A stretch of 64,000 nucleotides of DNA. Source: CAYLOP01 sp964385305. GTDB lineage: Bacteria; Chloroflexota; Anaerolineae; Anaerolineales; E44-bin32. This document shows positions 41,828 through 50,491 of this stretch, one piece after another. The position numbers were made by a program, and so were the translations under genes. The stretch is from contig CAYLOP010000001.1 in NCBI GenBank assembly GCA_964385305.1, positions 1 through 64,000 on the forward strand, in the 5' to 3' direction. Position 1 is the first letter of the stretch; each line of letters starts with the position of its first letter. The notes under the pieces were generated by a model, which was not told the origin of the DNA, searched no databases, and saw only the letters and a list, made by a program, of their open reading frames with translations.

Positions 41828-43117
41828 GTGGAATTCAACAAGGTCTGCGTGCTGGGCTTAGGCTATATCGGTCTGCCCACAGCAAGCACCTTCGCCACCC
41901 ATGGGATTCATGTTGTTGGTGTTGATGTCAACCAACGGGTCGTCGATGTCTTGCGCAATGGCGATATCCACATCCACGAACCAGGGCTGAGCACGCTTGT
42001 CAAGGGAGCTTTCTATTCGGGGTGTTTGCTGGTCAGCGAGAAGCCTGAGGAGGCGGATGCTTTCATCATCGCTGTACCCACACCGCTTGAGGACGGGGAC
42101 CTGAAACGAGCAGACATGCGTTACGTGATCGCCGCGGCCGAATCGATCGTACCCCTTCTCAAACCAGGCAACTTGGTTGTGCTCGAATCGACCTCGCCTC
42201 CCCGGACTACCGTCGATGTTGTGGCGCCCATCTTGGAACGTTCCGGGATGAAAGCGGGGTCAGATTTCTATTTGGCCTACTCCCCGGAACGCGTCTTGCC
42301 CGGCAAGATCTTGCATGAGCTTATCGAGAACGCGCGTGTGATCGGGGGTGTGGATCAGACCTCAGCTGAGGTTGGACGGGATCTGTACACCACGTTTGTG
42401 CGTGGCGAGATACGCCTTACGGATGCCACTACGGCTGAAATGGTCAAGTTGATGGAGAATACGTATCGGGATGTGAACATCGCTGTGGCGAATGAATTCG
42501 CACGGCTGGCGGATCATTTCGGCATTGATGTGTGGGAGGCGATCGAAATTTCAAACCTCCACCCCCGCGTGAATATCTTGCAGCCAGGACCCGGGGTCGG
42601 AGGGCATTGCATCAGCATCGATCCGTGGTTTTTGGTGGAAGCTGCGCCGGATCTCACCCCGCTCATTCGGCAGGCAAGGTTTGTCAACGATAGCCAGCCG
42701 GCTTACGTTGTCCAGCTTGTGGAACGTGTGCTGGAAGGGCTGGAGGGCAAGACCATTGCGGTGTTGGGCTTGACGTATAAGCCTGATGTCGATGATCTGC
42801 GCGAGAGCCCAGCCGTTGAAGTGACGCGTATCCTAGCGGAACGCGGTGCGCGTGTGCAGACCTATGAGCCCTTTGCACCGCATGAAAGCGCACCAGGCGC
42901 GCATGCCATGTCCACCCTCGATGAGACGTTGGGCGATGCGGATGCAGTGATCCTTCTCGTTGATCATCGGGCGTTCCGCGCGTTGGATCCGCAGTTTGTT
43001 GCGGCGGCAATGCCAGGCCGAGTCGCGATCGATACACGGGGGGTATGGAATCGGAAAGCCTGGGTGGATGCCGGCTTTCAAATGTATGTGCTTGGCGTAG
43101 GAGGCGCGTATGCGTAA
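41828..43117 (+). CDS. wecC: UDP-N-acetyl-D-mannosamine dehydrogenase
   Basis: 429 residues. N-terminal NAD domain VCVLGLGYIGLPTAS, middle domain with STSPPRTT and YSPERVLPG, and the catalytic cysteine in GVGGHCISIDPWFLVE, whose HCI(S/P)xDP context marks the WecC branch of the UDP-sugar dehydrogenases. It oxidises UDP-ManNAc to UDP-ManNAcA, for a surface glycan. The start is GTG 41828 (AGGAGG seven bases upstream). It overlaps wecB by eight bases. Confidence 0.93.
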   Translation: MEFNKVCVLGLGYIGLPTASTFATHGIHVVGVDVNQRVVDVLRNGDIHIHEPGLSTLVKGAFYSGCLLVSEKPEEADAFIIAVPTPLEDGDLKRADMRYVIAAAESIVPLLKPGNLVVLESTSPPRTTVDVVAPILERSGMKAGSDFYLAYSPERVLPGKILHELIENARVIGGVDQTSAEVGRDLYTTFVRGEIRLTDATTAEMVKLMENTYRDVNIAVANEFARLADHFGIDVWEAIEISNLHPRVNILQPGPGVGGHCISIDPWFLVEAAPDLTPLIRQARFVNDSQPAYVVQLVERVLEGLEGKTIAVLGLTYKPDVDDLRESPAVEVTRILAERGARVQTYEPFAPHESAPGAHAMSTLDETLGDADAVILLVDHRAFRALDPQFVAAAMPGRVAIDTRGVWNRKAWVDAGFQMYVLGVGGAYA

Positions 43118-44234
43118 GCGCCCACTGCGGGTGCTGTCTATTTTTGGCACACGCCCTGAGGCAGTGAAGATGGCGCCAGTGGTCCGGCAATTGGAGGCCA
43201 CGCCCGAGATCCAATCGCTGGTCTGCGTCACTGCCCAACACCGCCAGATGCTCGATCAGGTCTTAAACCTGTTTGATATTCAACCGGACTACGACCTCGA
43301 TTTAATGCAACCCAATCAAGCTTTGCCGGAGCTCACGGGGGCGGTCTTTGAGGGCTTAGCCCCGGTTTTGCGAGAGGTGGCGCCGGATTGGATTTTTGTG
43401 CAAGGGGATACCACCACTGTGATGGCAGCTTGCCTGCTGGGTTATTATCACCGTGTGCGCATAGGACATGTTGAGGCGGGATTGCGAACCGGCGACAAGT
43501 GGCAACCATTCCCGGAGGAGATCAACCGAAGGGTCGCAGGCGTAGTAGCGGACCTCCATTTTGCACCCACGAGTCGAGCTCGCGAGAACTTGCTGCGCGA
43601 AGGCGTGGCCGACAGTGCTGTCGTTGTGACGGGTAACCCGGTGATCGATGCCCTACAAGCGATCGTCGCCCAACCCTACGACATGCACGAGGGCGTGTTG
43701 GCCAAGTTGCCAGCGGATCGAAGGATCATTTTGGTGACCGCCCACAGGCGGGAAAACTTCGGAGAACCTCTCGAGAGGATTTTCACGGCACTGGAGATTC
43801 TTGCGAAGAAGTACGCGGATGATGTGCATATTGTGTATCCGGTTCACCTCAATCCCCATGTGCATGACCCCGCACATCGCCGTCTCGGACATATCCCCAA
43901 CATCACACTCATTGAGCCGTTAGGCTACTTACCGATGGTGCACTTGATGGATCGTGCAACGCTGCTGCTGACCGATTCGGGCGGACTGCAGGAGGAGGGA
44001 CCGGCGTTGGGCAAACCTGTTCTCGTGATGCGTGAGGTGACGGAACGACCCGAGGCGATTGAAGCGGGGACAGCGCGTTTGGTGGGAACCGATGTCGATC
44101 GCATTGTGTCCGAGACGACGCGTTTGCTAGATGATCCCGACGCGTATGCCGCTATGGCGCGAGCCGTAAACCCCTTCGGCGATGGCCATGCTGCGGAACG
44201 GATCGTGGCGGCATTGCTCGACTTTCAAGCGTAG
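43110..44234 (+). CDS. wecB: UDP-N-acetylglucosamine 2-epimerase (non-hydrolysing)
   Basis: 374 residues. LSIFGTRPEAVKMAPVV, VCVTAQHRQMLDQVL, GDTTTVMA, HVEAGLRTGD, FPEEINRR, ALHRRENFG-like TAHRRENFGEP, and DSGGLQEEGPALGKPVL follow the WecB/MnaA order. It supplies UDP-ManNAc for the WecC product. It directly overlaps wecC, making a two-step supply cassette. Confidence 0.95.
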   Translation: MRKRPLRVLSIFGTRPEAVKMAPVVRQLEATPEIQSLVCVTAQHRQMLDQVLNLFDIQPDYDLDLMQPNQALPELTGAVFEGLAPVLREVAPDWIFVQGDTTTVMAACLLGYYHRVRIGHVEAGLRTGDKWQPFPEEINRRVAGVVADLHFAPTSRARENLLREGVADSAVVVTGNPVIDALQAIVAQPYDMHEGVLAKLPADRRIILVTAHRRENFGEPLERIFTALEILAKKYADDVHIVYPVHLNPHVHDPAHRRLGHIPNITLIEPLGYLPMVHLMDRATLLLTDSGGLQEEGPALGKPVLVMREVTERPEAIEAGTARLVGTDVDRIVSETTRLLDDPDAYAAMARAVNPFGDGHAAERIVAALLDFQA

Positions 44235-44259
44235 GTTCTGGATAGGAGCAAGCATCCCT

Positions 44260-44712
44260 ATGGCGCGCAGAGATCTCTTCACAGCTTTGGTATATGCTCG
44301 TGAAAACCCGTTGATCGGAAGCCTTGCGTACTATGCCCTGAAGCTTCTCGGAATCGAAATTCCACAGTCGGTACAAATCGGGGAAGATTTTTTGTTGATC
44401 CATGGCGGATTCGGTGTCGTGATCCACCCGGATTCGATCATCGGGAATCGTGTAAAGATCTATCCTGGCGTCACGTTGGGTCGGGCGGATATCCACCGTC
44501 CGACGGATCAATCGGATTTTAAACGCATTCTGGTGGAAGATGATGTCATCCTCGCACCCGGTGCCAAAGTATTGGGGAAACAGGGCATCTTACGGATTGG
44601 GCGGGGGACGGTAATCGGCGCGAATGCCGTACTGCTCCAGTCTACGGGAGAGGGTGAGATGTGGGCGGGTGTGCCCGCAAAACTTGTGGGCATGCGGGAA
44701 GAGGCAGACTAA
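44260..44712 (+). CDS. Serine acetyltransferase-like hexapeptide acyltransferase
   Basis: 150 residues. Left-handed beta-helix repeats in the C-terminal two thirds (IHPDSIIGNRVKIYPGVTLG, VILAPGAKVLGKQGILRIG, GTVIGANAVLLQ). It lacks the long N-terminal helical part of CysE, and resembles the short acetyltransferases used to O-acetylate polysaccharides (LbetaH, cd03354-type). ATG 44260 follows AGGAG at eleven bases. Overlap and orientation place it in the glycan operon. Confidence 0.82.
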   Translation: MARRDLFTALVYARENPLIGSLAYYALKLLGIEIPQSVQIGEDFLLIHGGFGVVIHPDSIIGNRVKIYPGVTLGRADIHRPTDQSDFKRILVEDDVILAPGAKVLGKQGILRIGRGTVIGANAVLLQSTGEGEMWAGVPAKLVGMREEAD

Positions 44713-44714
44713 GT

Positions 44715-45746
44715 ATGGCTGGACCCTCCCTTCGCCTTTGTATTCTTCCGCGCCCTTCCGGCGTCGGAGGTATGGTCTCTTTCCGGCGCAGGCTTGGTCG
44801 TGGCTTGACCGCAAGAGGTATCGAGGTCTGTGATGAATTGGATACGGATTCCACCGATGCGATCCTGGTGATTGGGGGGACGCGGCGGTTGGCTGACCTC
44901 TACCGGGCGCGCCGCCGAGGCGTACCGATCGTGCAGCGCCTGGATGGTATGAATTGGTTGCACCGCAAACTGCGTACAGGCCTCCGACATTTTCTACGGG
45001 CAGAATGGGGCAACTGGCTGCTCTCAACTATCCGATCAAATTTGGCGGATCGTGTCGTGTATCAAAGCGAGTTTGCACGCCGTTGGTGGGAGCGGGTGTA
45101 TGGTCAAACAAAGGTGCCCACCGATGTCATCTTAAACGGGATCGATTTAGATCGTTACAACCCCAACGGGCCAGGCGCTCCTCCTGAAGAATACTACCGT
45201 CTCTTGATGGTGGAGGGTGCGCTGGGAGGTGGGTACGAACTGGGGCTGGAGCACGGCGTGAGATTGGCGGAGATACTCGCGCAGGAGGTCACACGGCCAG
45301 TGGCGTTGATGGTTGTTGGGCGGGTGAGCCCCGCTTTACAAAACAAGGTCGAGGCGGGGACCAGCGTTCGCCTGCACTGGGCGGGTCTCGTGCCTCAAGA
45401 GCGGATCCCGGAGATCGATCGCTCTGCGCACCTTCTTTTTTCTGCCGACCTCAATCCCGCTTGCCCCAATACCGTGATCGAAGCGATGGCATGCGGCCTT
45501 CCAGTGGTCGCTTTCGACACTGGCGCTTTGCCGGAGTTGGTGACCCAGGATGCGGGTCGATTGGCTCCTTATGGAGGCAATCCCTGGAAGCTGGACCCCC
45601 CAAATGTCGCCGGGCTTGCGGATGCAGCGCGCAACGTTTTGGGGAATCAAGCGCGTTACCGGGAAGGTGCGAGATTCAGGGCTGAAGCGGATCTAGGCCT
45701 GGATCGCATGGTGGATGCGTATTTGACGGCATTAGGATGGGCATGA
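44715..45746 (+). CDS. Family 4 glycosyltransferase
   Basis: 343 residues, GT-B fold. Acceptor half begins LCILPRPSGVGGMVSFRRRL, a loop with glycines; the donor half carries LNGIDLDRYNP, MVVGRVSP and the GT4 signature NPACPNTVIEAMACGLPVVA with the two glutamates of the motif. Starts at ATG 44715, two bases after the preceding stop, with weak ribosome-binding site. A role in chain assembly at the cytoplasmic face is inferred; donor and acceptor sugars are unknown. Confidence 0.85.
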   Translation: MAGPSLRLCILPRPSGVGGMVSFRRRLGRGLTARGIEVCDELDTDSTDAILVIGGTRRLADLYRARRRGVPIVQRLDGMNWLHRKLRTGLRHFLRAEWGNWLLSTIRSNLADRVVYQSEFARRWWERVYGQTKVPTDVILNGIDLDRYNPNGPGAPPEEYYRLLMVEGALGGGYELGLEHGVRLAEILAQEVTRPVALMVVGRVSPALQNKVEAGTSVRLHWAGLVPQERIPEIDRSAHLLFSADLNPACPNTVIEAMACGLPVVAFDTGALPELVTQDAGRLAPYGGNPWKLDPPNVAGLADAARNVLGNQARYREGARFRAEADLGLDRMVDAYLTALGWA

Positions 45747-45794
45747 TCTTCACCGGGCGGGTATACAGCCGTTGACGAAACCACTCCCGCTGCT

Positions 45795-46934
45795 GTGAGG
45801 GTGGAGGTTCGGTTGGTGATTCCACAAGGGCAAGGTAGCCGTTTTCAAGGGCGCGTTGGGCTGCAACAGCGTGTCTTGCCGACCTATCGTGTCCCCTTTT
45901 TCGATCGGTTAGCAGAGGCCTGCGAGGGCGGGTTGAGTGTCTTTGCGGGCATCCCACGCCCTGACGAAGCCATCCTCACAACAGATCAACTTGGGCATGC
46001 ACACTTTGTGGGGGCGCGGAATGTGCATATCTTGCGCGGCTCATTTTATCTCTGTGCACAGCTTGGCATCGAGGAATGGCTCTACCAGTGGGATCCAGGG
46101 ATTTTGATCCTGGAGGCCAACCCTCGCTATGTGGGCAGTGGGCGCGCGATTCGTTGGATGCATACACGCGGTCGCCCTGTGATCGGGTGGGGGCTAGGAG
46201 CGCCACCGATACTCGGATTTGGGACTGCGCTTCGCAGAAATGCGCGCCGAACCTTCCTAAGTCGTTTCGATGCCATCCTTGCGTACAGTACGGTGGGTGC
46301 ACAGCAATATAAGGAAGCGGGTTTTGCTAAGGAACGTATTTTCGTTGCACCCAATGCCGTCTCGTCTCGCCCTGGGCCGCTTCCTGAGCGACCTCTTCGC
46401 TCGGAAGGACCGGCGAAGGTGCTTTTTGTAGGTCGCTTGCAGGCTCGGAAACGGGTTGACTTGCTATTGAAGGCGTGTGCGGAACTCGACATACAGCCGG
46501 AGCTGTACATCGTTGGGAACGGACCAGCACGGTCCGATCTCGAGCATATGGCGAAACGCGTATTCCCACAGGCTCAATTCTTAGGCGCGAAACAGGGCGC
46601 CGAATTAGAATCGCTATTCGATCAGGTTGATCTGTTTGTGCTTCCTGGCACAGGGGGATTGGCTGTGCAGCAGGCGATGGCACACGGGCTGCCCGTGATT
46701 GTGGCGGAGGGCGATGGCACGCAGCGTGATTTAGTCTCGGGAGGCAACGGCTGGCTCGTGCCACCAGGTGATGGACAGGCCTTGACGGCGACCTTACGGG
46801 AAGCGCTCTCTGATCCTGTCGCCTTGAGAGAACGGGGCCAAAGATCGCATCGCTTAGCACAGGAGCGATTCAATATCGACGCCATGGTGGAAGCTTTTAT
46901 CGCAGCGTTGAGATTCGTGTATAAGGATCGTTAA
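45795..46934 (+). CDS. Family 4 glycosyltransferase, lipopolysaccharide-core type
   Basis: 379 residues from GTG 45795. N-terminus GLQQRVLPTYRVPFFDRLAE is the acceptor start seen in a group of GT4 enzymes; KVLFVGRLQARKRVDLLLKA and the end of the donor site TGGLAVQQAMAHGLPVIVAE complete it. In place of the usual EA(F/M)A it has QQAMA, still consistent with the group. It lies 48 bases after the preceding glycosyltransferase and abuts the next. Confidence 0.82.
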   Translation: MRVEVRLVIPQGQGSRFQGRVGLQQRVLPTYRVPFFDRLAEACEGGLSVFAGIPRPDEAILTTDQLGHAHFVGARNVHILRGSFYLCAQLGIEEWLYQWDPGILILEANPRYVGSGRAIRWMHTRGRPVIGWGLGAPPILGFGTALRRNARRTFLSRFDAILAYSTVGAQQYKEAGFAKERIFVAPNAVSSRPGPLPERPLRSEGPAKVLFVGRLQARKRVDLLLKACAELDIQPELYIVGNGPARSDLEHMAKRVFPQAQFLGAKQGAELESLFDQVDLFVLPGTGGLAVQQAMAHGLPVIVAEGDGTQRDLVSGGNGWLVPPGDGQALTATLREALSDPVALRERGQRSHRLAQERFNIDAMVEAFIAALRFVYKDR

Positions 46935-46935
46935 G

Positions 46936-48138
46936 ATGCGTTTGTTATTCGTCGCGGACGGTCGCAGCCCTATTGCCCGTAATTGGATATCATACTTCGC
47001 CCAATCTGGTCATGAGGTGCATCTGCTATCGACCTTCCCATGCCAAGTCGATTTTACGCTGGCCTCCGTCGGTACAGCCTTCGTCGCTTTCAGCGGGGCA
47101 GCGGGGAAAACACGGACCGCAGATGCCCATCCGGTAGGCGGCGCATCGGGAATCGCCCTCCGTGCGTTCCTGCGTCATTGGTTGGGACCGTTGACGATCC
47201 CGCGTGCAGCAAAGCGTGTCCGTGGAGCGATCGACGAGATCAGCCCGGATTTGGTGCATGCGATGCGCATACCCTTCGAGGGTATGCTGGCCGCTACAGC
47301 AGATCCGCCTGCACCTCTCCTGATCTCTGTTTGGGGCAATGATTTCACACTCCACGCGAACGCATCACCTGGCATGATGTGGCTCACGAGGCGTGCAGTG
47401 AGCCGCGCGGATGCACTGCATACGGACTGTCGCCGCGATATTCGCATAGCACATCGATGGGGCTTCGCTGAGGGGAAACCCGAGGTCGTGCTGCCCGGCG
47501 GGGGTGGTGTCCGTACGGATTTGTTTTTCCCTGGAGAACCAGGCTTGGATGCCATTCGGGGTGAAATGGCGGGCGTGTTGCGAGATATTCCTGAAGAAGC
47601 GCCAGTGGTCATCAACCCGCGTGGCTTCCGTGCATACGTGCGGAATGATACCTTCTTCCAGGCGATCCCCAGGATCTTGGAGGCGTATCCGGAGACGGTT
47701 TTCCTGTGTCCGTCGATGGCGGGTGAAAGGCAGGCGCTCTCTTGGATCGAGCGTTTGGGTATTCGGACAAACGTACGCTTGCTCCCGCGACTCACACCGC
47801 CCGAGATGGCGGCGGCATACCGTCGATCGCAGGTCGCCGTATCGCCGAGCGAGCACGATGGAACGCCGAACACCCTGCTGGAAGCCATGGCCTGCGGTTG
47901 TTTCCCCGTGGTTGGAGATTTGGAGTCGATCCGCGAGTGGATCGAAAACACGGTAAACGGGCTGCTGGTTGACCCTGCCGACCCTGCCGAGCTTGCAAGC
48001 GCTGTGGTTCAGAGCTTATCCAATCCTGAGATGCGCGCTCAAGGCAGAGCGTACAACCAGCGGTTTATCCGGGAGCGAGCCACACGCGAGCTTGTTATGA
48101 AGCAAGCAGAGGATTATTACCGGCAGCTTGTTGGATGA
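46936..48138 (+). CDS. Family 4 glycosyltransferase
   Basis: 400 residues. LLFVADGRSPIARNWISYFA is the N-terminal beta strand and loop; HAMRIPFEGMLAA and SVWGNDF lie in the acceptor half; the donor site is EHDGTPNTLLEAMACGCFPV. It starts one base after the previous stop. A tandem gaccctgcc repeat gives the DPADPAE linker near residue 350. Third of four GT4 enzymes in the locus. Confidence 0.85.
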   Translation: MRLLFVADGRSPIARNWISYFAQSGHEVHLLSTFPCQVDFTLASVGTAFVAFSGAAGKTRTADAHPVGGASGIALRAFLRHWLGPLTIPRAAKRVRGAIDEISPDLVHAMRIPFEGMLAATADPPAPLLISVWGNDFTLHANASPGMMWLTRRAVSRADALHTDCRRDIRIAHRWGFAEGKPEVVLPGGGGVRTDLFFPGEPGLDAIRGEMAGVLRDIPEEAPVVINPRGFRAYVRNDTFFQAIPRILEAYPETVFLCPSMAGERQALSWIERLGIRTNVRLLPRLTPPEMAAAYRRSQVAVSPSEHDGTPNTLLEAMACGCFPVVGDLESIREWIENTVNGLLVDPADPAELASAVVQSLSNPEMRAQGRAYNQRFIRERATRELVMKQAEDYYRQLVG

Positions 48139-48230
48139 GGGGAATTCGCTGTGCTTGCAAGGGCTCAATTCGGAGCGTGAAACACATCGTTTTAGGTGCG
48201 ATGCGGCGGATACCTCAGCGCCTTCCCTAA

Positions 48231-48239
48231 TGCTATAAT
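48231..48239 (+). promoter_or_regulatory. Extended -10 promoter of the second glycan transcription unit
   Basis: TGCTATAAT, a full extended -10, 84 bases before the chosen start of the two-domain dehydrogenase and 42 bases before an upstream in-frame ATG. It marks a break in the locus after the first three glycosyltransferases. Confidence 0.6.
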
Positions 48240-48322
48240 CCTCACATCGAAGAGGCGGTTATCGGTTCTTATCAGATGGGATGAACCAACTCATCTCGAA
48301 TAAAGTTGATCCTTGGATGCGT

Positions 48323-50491
48323 ATGAAGCAAATTGTGCAAGATGCCCGCTCAGGCGAAACGGTTGTGCTCGACGTGCCAGTCCCCAAGCCGGGTCCAGGA
48401 ATGGCTTTGGTACGGACGGGGGCTTCCCTGATCTCCGTAGGCACAGAGCGAACCCTGGTCGAATTTGCTGCAAAGAGCCTGGCGGGGAAGGCCCGCTCGC
48501 GACCCGATCTGGTTAAACAAGTCCTCGAAAAGGCACGTCGCGAGGGTCTACTGACGACAGCTGGAGCGGTGTTTAACCGACTCGATCAACCGATGCCCTT
48601 GGGCTATTCCTCTGCAGGTGAGGTTATAGCGGTTGGAGAAGGATTGCAGGGGTATCGGGTTGGTGACCGGGTCGCCTGTGCAGGCGGTGGCTATGCCGTC
48701 CATGCGGAGTACGCTGTCGTACCTCAGAATCTGCTTGCACACCTGCCAGAACAGGTAGATTTCGAATCGGGGGCGTTCGCCACGCTGGGAGCTGTTGCGC
48801 TGCATGGTTTTCGCCTTGCGGAAACGCAGGTTGGTGATCGAATTGCGGTAGTCGGGCTTGGATTGCTGGGATTATTGGCTGCAGGAATCGCACGCGCGGC
48901 CGGATGTGATGTGTTCGGGGTCGATCTAGACGCCGCACGGGTGGCGTTAGCGCGCCAGATGGGAATCGAGGCTGAGTTGAGAGAGGGCGCCGAGGAAGTG
49001 GGGAACTCCCTGAGCCAAGGCGCCGGATTTGATGCAGTCCTCATATGTGCAGATACGAGCTCAAACGATCCGGTTGAACTCGCCGGCGAGCTGGCGCGCG
49101 ATCGAGGGAGAGTGGTTGCGGTCGGCGCAGTGGGCATGAATGTGCCGCGCAGAGTCTATTATCAAAAGGAACTCAACCTTATCATCTCGCGGTCTTATGG
49201 GCCTGGCCGGTATGATCCTGTCTATGAGGAGGGGGGGCAGGATTACCCAATCGGCTACGTTCGCTGGACAGAAGGTCGCAATCTAGCCGCTTTCGTAGAA
49301 TTGTTGGCAAGCGGCGAAGTGGATGTCGCACCCCTCATCAGCCATCGCTTCCCTATTGAACAGGGAACGGAAGCCTATGCCTTGATAACCGGTGGTTCGA
49401 GTGAACCATTTCTGGGGGTGCTACTTACCTACCCAGAGGTTGATTCGGCGTGGGAGCGTCTCCCTCGCATCACCCAATTGGAGACAAAAGCCTTAGCAGC
49501 AACATCGATGGTACGCCTTGGAGCCTTTGGTGCGGGGAATTTCGCGACGGCTGTGATGTTCCCAGCGTTGAAGGGATTGGATGGGCTCGAACTTGTCGGC
49601 TTGGCCACAGCTTCCGGTCTGAAAAGCACACACGTGGGTAGCAGGTACGGATTTGAATACGCCACCACAGATGAAGTACAAATCCTCTCGGATGAGCGTA
49701 TCAATACGGTCGCTATTTTGACCCGGCATCATCTGCACGCAGGACAGGTCATCGCCGCGCTGGAGGCGGGAAAGCACGTATTTTGTGAGAAACCGCTGGC
49801 CATTCACCGCGAAGAGCTACAGACGATAGCCGCGACGCTCGAGGCGAGTGGGCGGATGCTCATGGTCGGCTTCAACCGTCGTTTCGCGCCGCTGGCTGTG
49901 CGCATGAAAGCTTTCCTTGAGAAAGTGCACGAGCCGTTGATGCTGCACTACCGCATAAACGCGGGTTATTTGCCAGCGGAGCATTGGCTGCACGACCCCG
50001 ATCAAGGCGGCGGCCGTATCATTGGTGAGGCCTGTCATTTCATCGACTTTCTCACGTTCCTGATTGGTGAACCACCCAGCCGTGTGCAGGCAAGGGGATT
50101 GCCAGATCAGGGTAGATATTATGAAGATAATGTCATCATGACATTTGAATTCCCCAGTGGTTCGCTCGGCACCGTAGCTTACCTGGCCGGTGGGGATCGA
50201 GCATTTCCAAAGGAGCGGGTAGAAGCGATCGGCGGCGGTCATGTGGCGGTCTTGGACGATTTTCGAAGCCTAGAGACCTATCATGCTGGCAGCCGAAAGG
50301 TTCAACGTTCACGGCTGCGGCAGGATAAGGGGCATCGTGCTGAGTGGGAGGCTTTCGTCGCCGCGCTGACCCGAGGTGAAGTGCCGCCCATATCATACGA
50401 CCACCTGTTTGCTGTAACACAAGCCTCGTTCCTTGCGGTTGAGTCCTTGCGCTCAGGCGAGGGAATCACTTTGGATCCCCCAATTGCGTGA
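48323..50491 (+). CDS. Two-domain dehydrogenase: zinc-type alcohol dehydrogenase plus Gfo/Idh/MocA
   Basis: 722 residues from ATG 48323 (MKQIVQDARSGETVVLDVP, the family start; ATG 48281 would add 14). The first 350 residues are medium-chain dehydrogenase-like, with GYSSAGEVIAVG and the Rossmann motif VVGLGLLGLLAAGIARAAGC, but without an obvious catalytic zinc-cysteine set. From about residue 395 comes a Gfo/Idh/MocA oxidoreductase: RLGAFGAGNFATAVMFPALKG reads as the NAD-binding start and CEKPLA the catalytic lysine motif. The two halves are known to occur together in glycan gene clusters, usually next to a heparinase-like gene as here. Substrate unknown, probably a nucleotide sugar or glycan uronic acid. 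Confidence 0.85.
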   Translation: MKQIVQDARSGETVVLDVPVPKPGPGMALVRTGASLISVGTERTLVEFAAKSLAGKARSRPDLVKQVLEKARREGLLTTAGAVFNRLDQPMPLGYSSAGEVIAVGEGLQGYRVGDRVACAGGGYAVHAEYAVVPQNLLAHLPEQVDFESGAFATLGAVALHGFRLAETQVGDRIAVVGLGLLGLLAAGIARAAGCDVFGVDLDAARVALARQMGIEAELREGAEEVGNSLSQGAGFDAVLICADTSSNDPVELAGELARDRGRVVAVGAVGMNVPRRVYYQKELNLIISRSYGPGRYDPVYEEGGQDYPIGYVRWTEGRNLAAFVELLASGEVDVAPLISHRFPIEQGTEAYALITGGSSEPFLGVLLTYPEVDSAWERLPRITQLETKALAATSMVRLGAFGAGNFATAVMFPALKGLDGLELVGLATASGLKSTHVGSRYGFEYATTDEVQILSDERINTVAILTRHHLHAGQVIAALEAGKHVFCEKPLAIHREELQTIAATLEASGRMLMVGFNRRFAPLAVRMKAFLEKVHEPLMLHYRINAGYLPAEHWLHDPDQGGGRIIGEACHFIDFLTFLIGEPPSRVQARGLPDQGRYYEDNVIMTFEFPSGSLGTVAYLAGGDRAFPKERVEAIGGGHVAVLDDFRSLETYHAGSRKVQRSRLRQDKGHRAEWEAFVAALTRGEVPPISYDHLFAVTQASFLAVESLRSGEGITLDPPIA

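Noticed and set aside
47970..47995. Tandem 9-base direct repeat gaccctgcc
   Set aside because: Two copies only, inside a coding region, encoding a short Asp-Pro-Ala repeat; no larger array.
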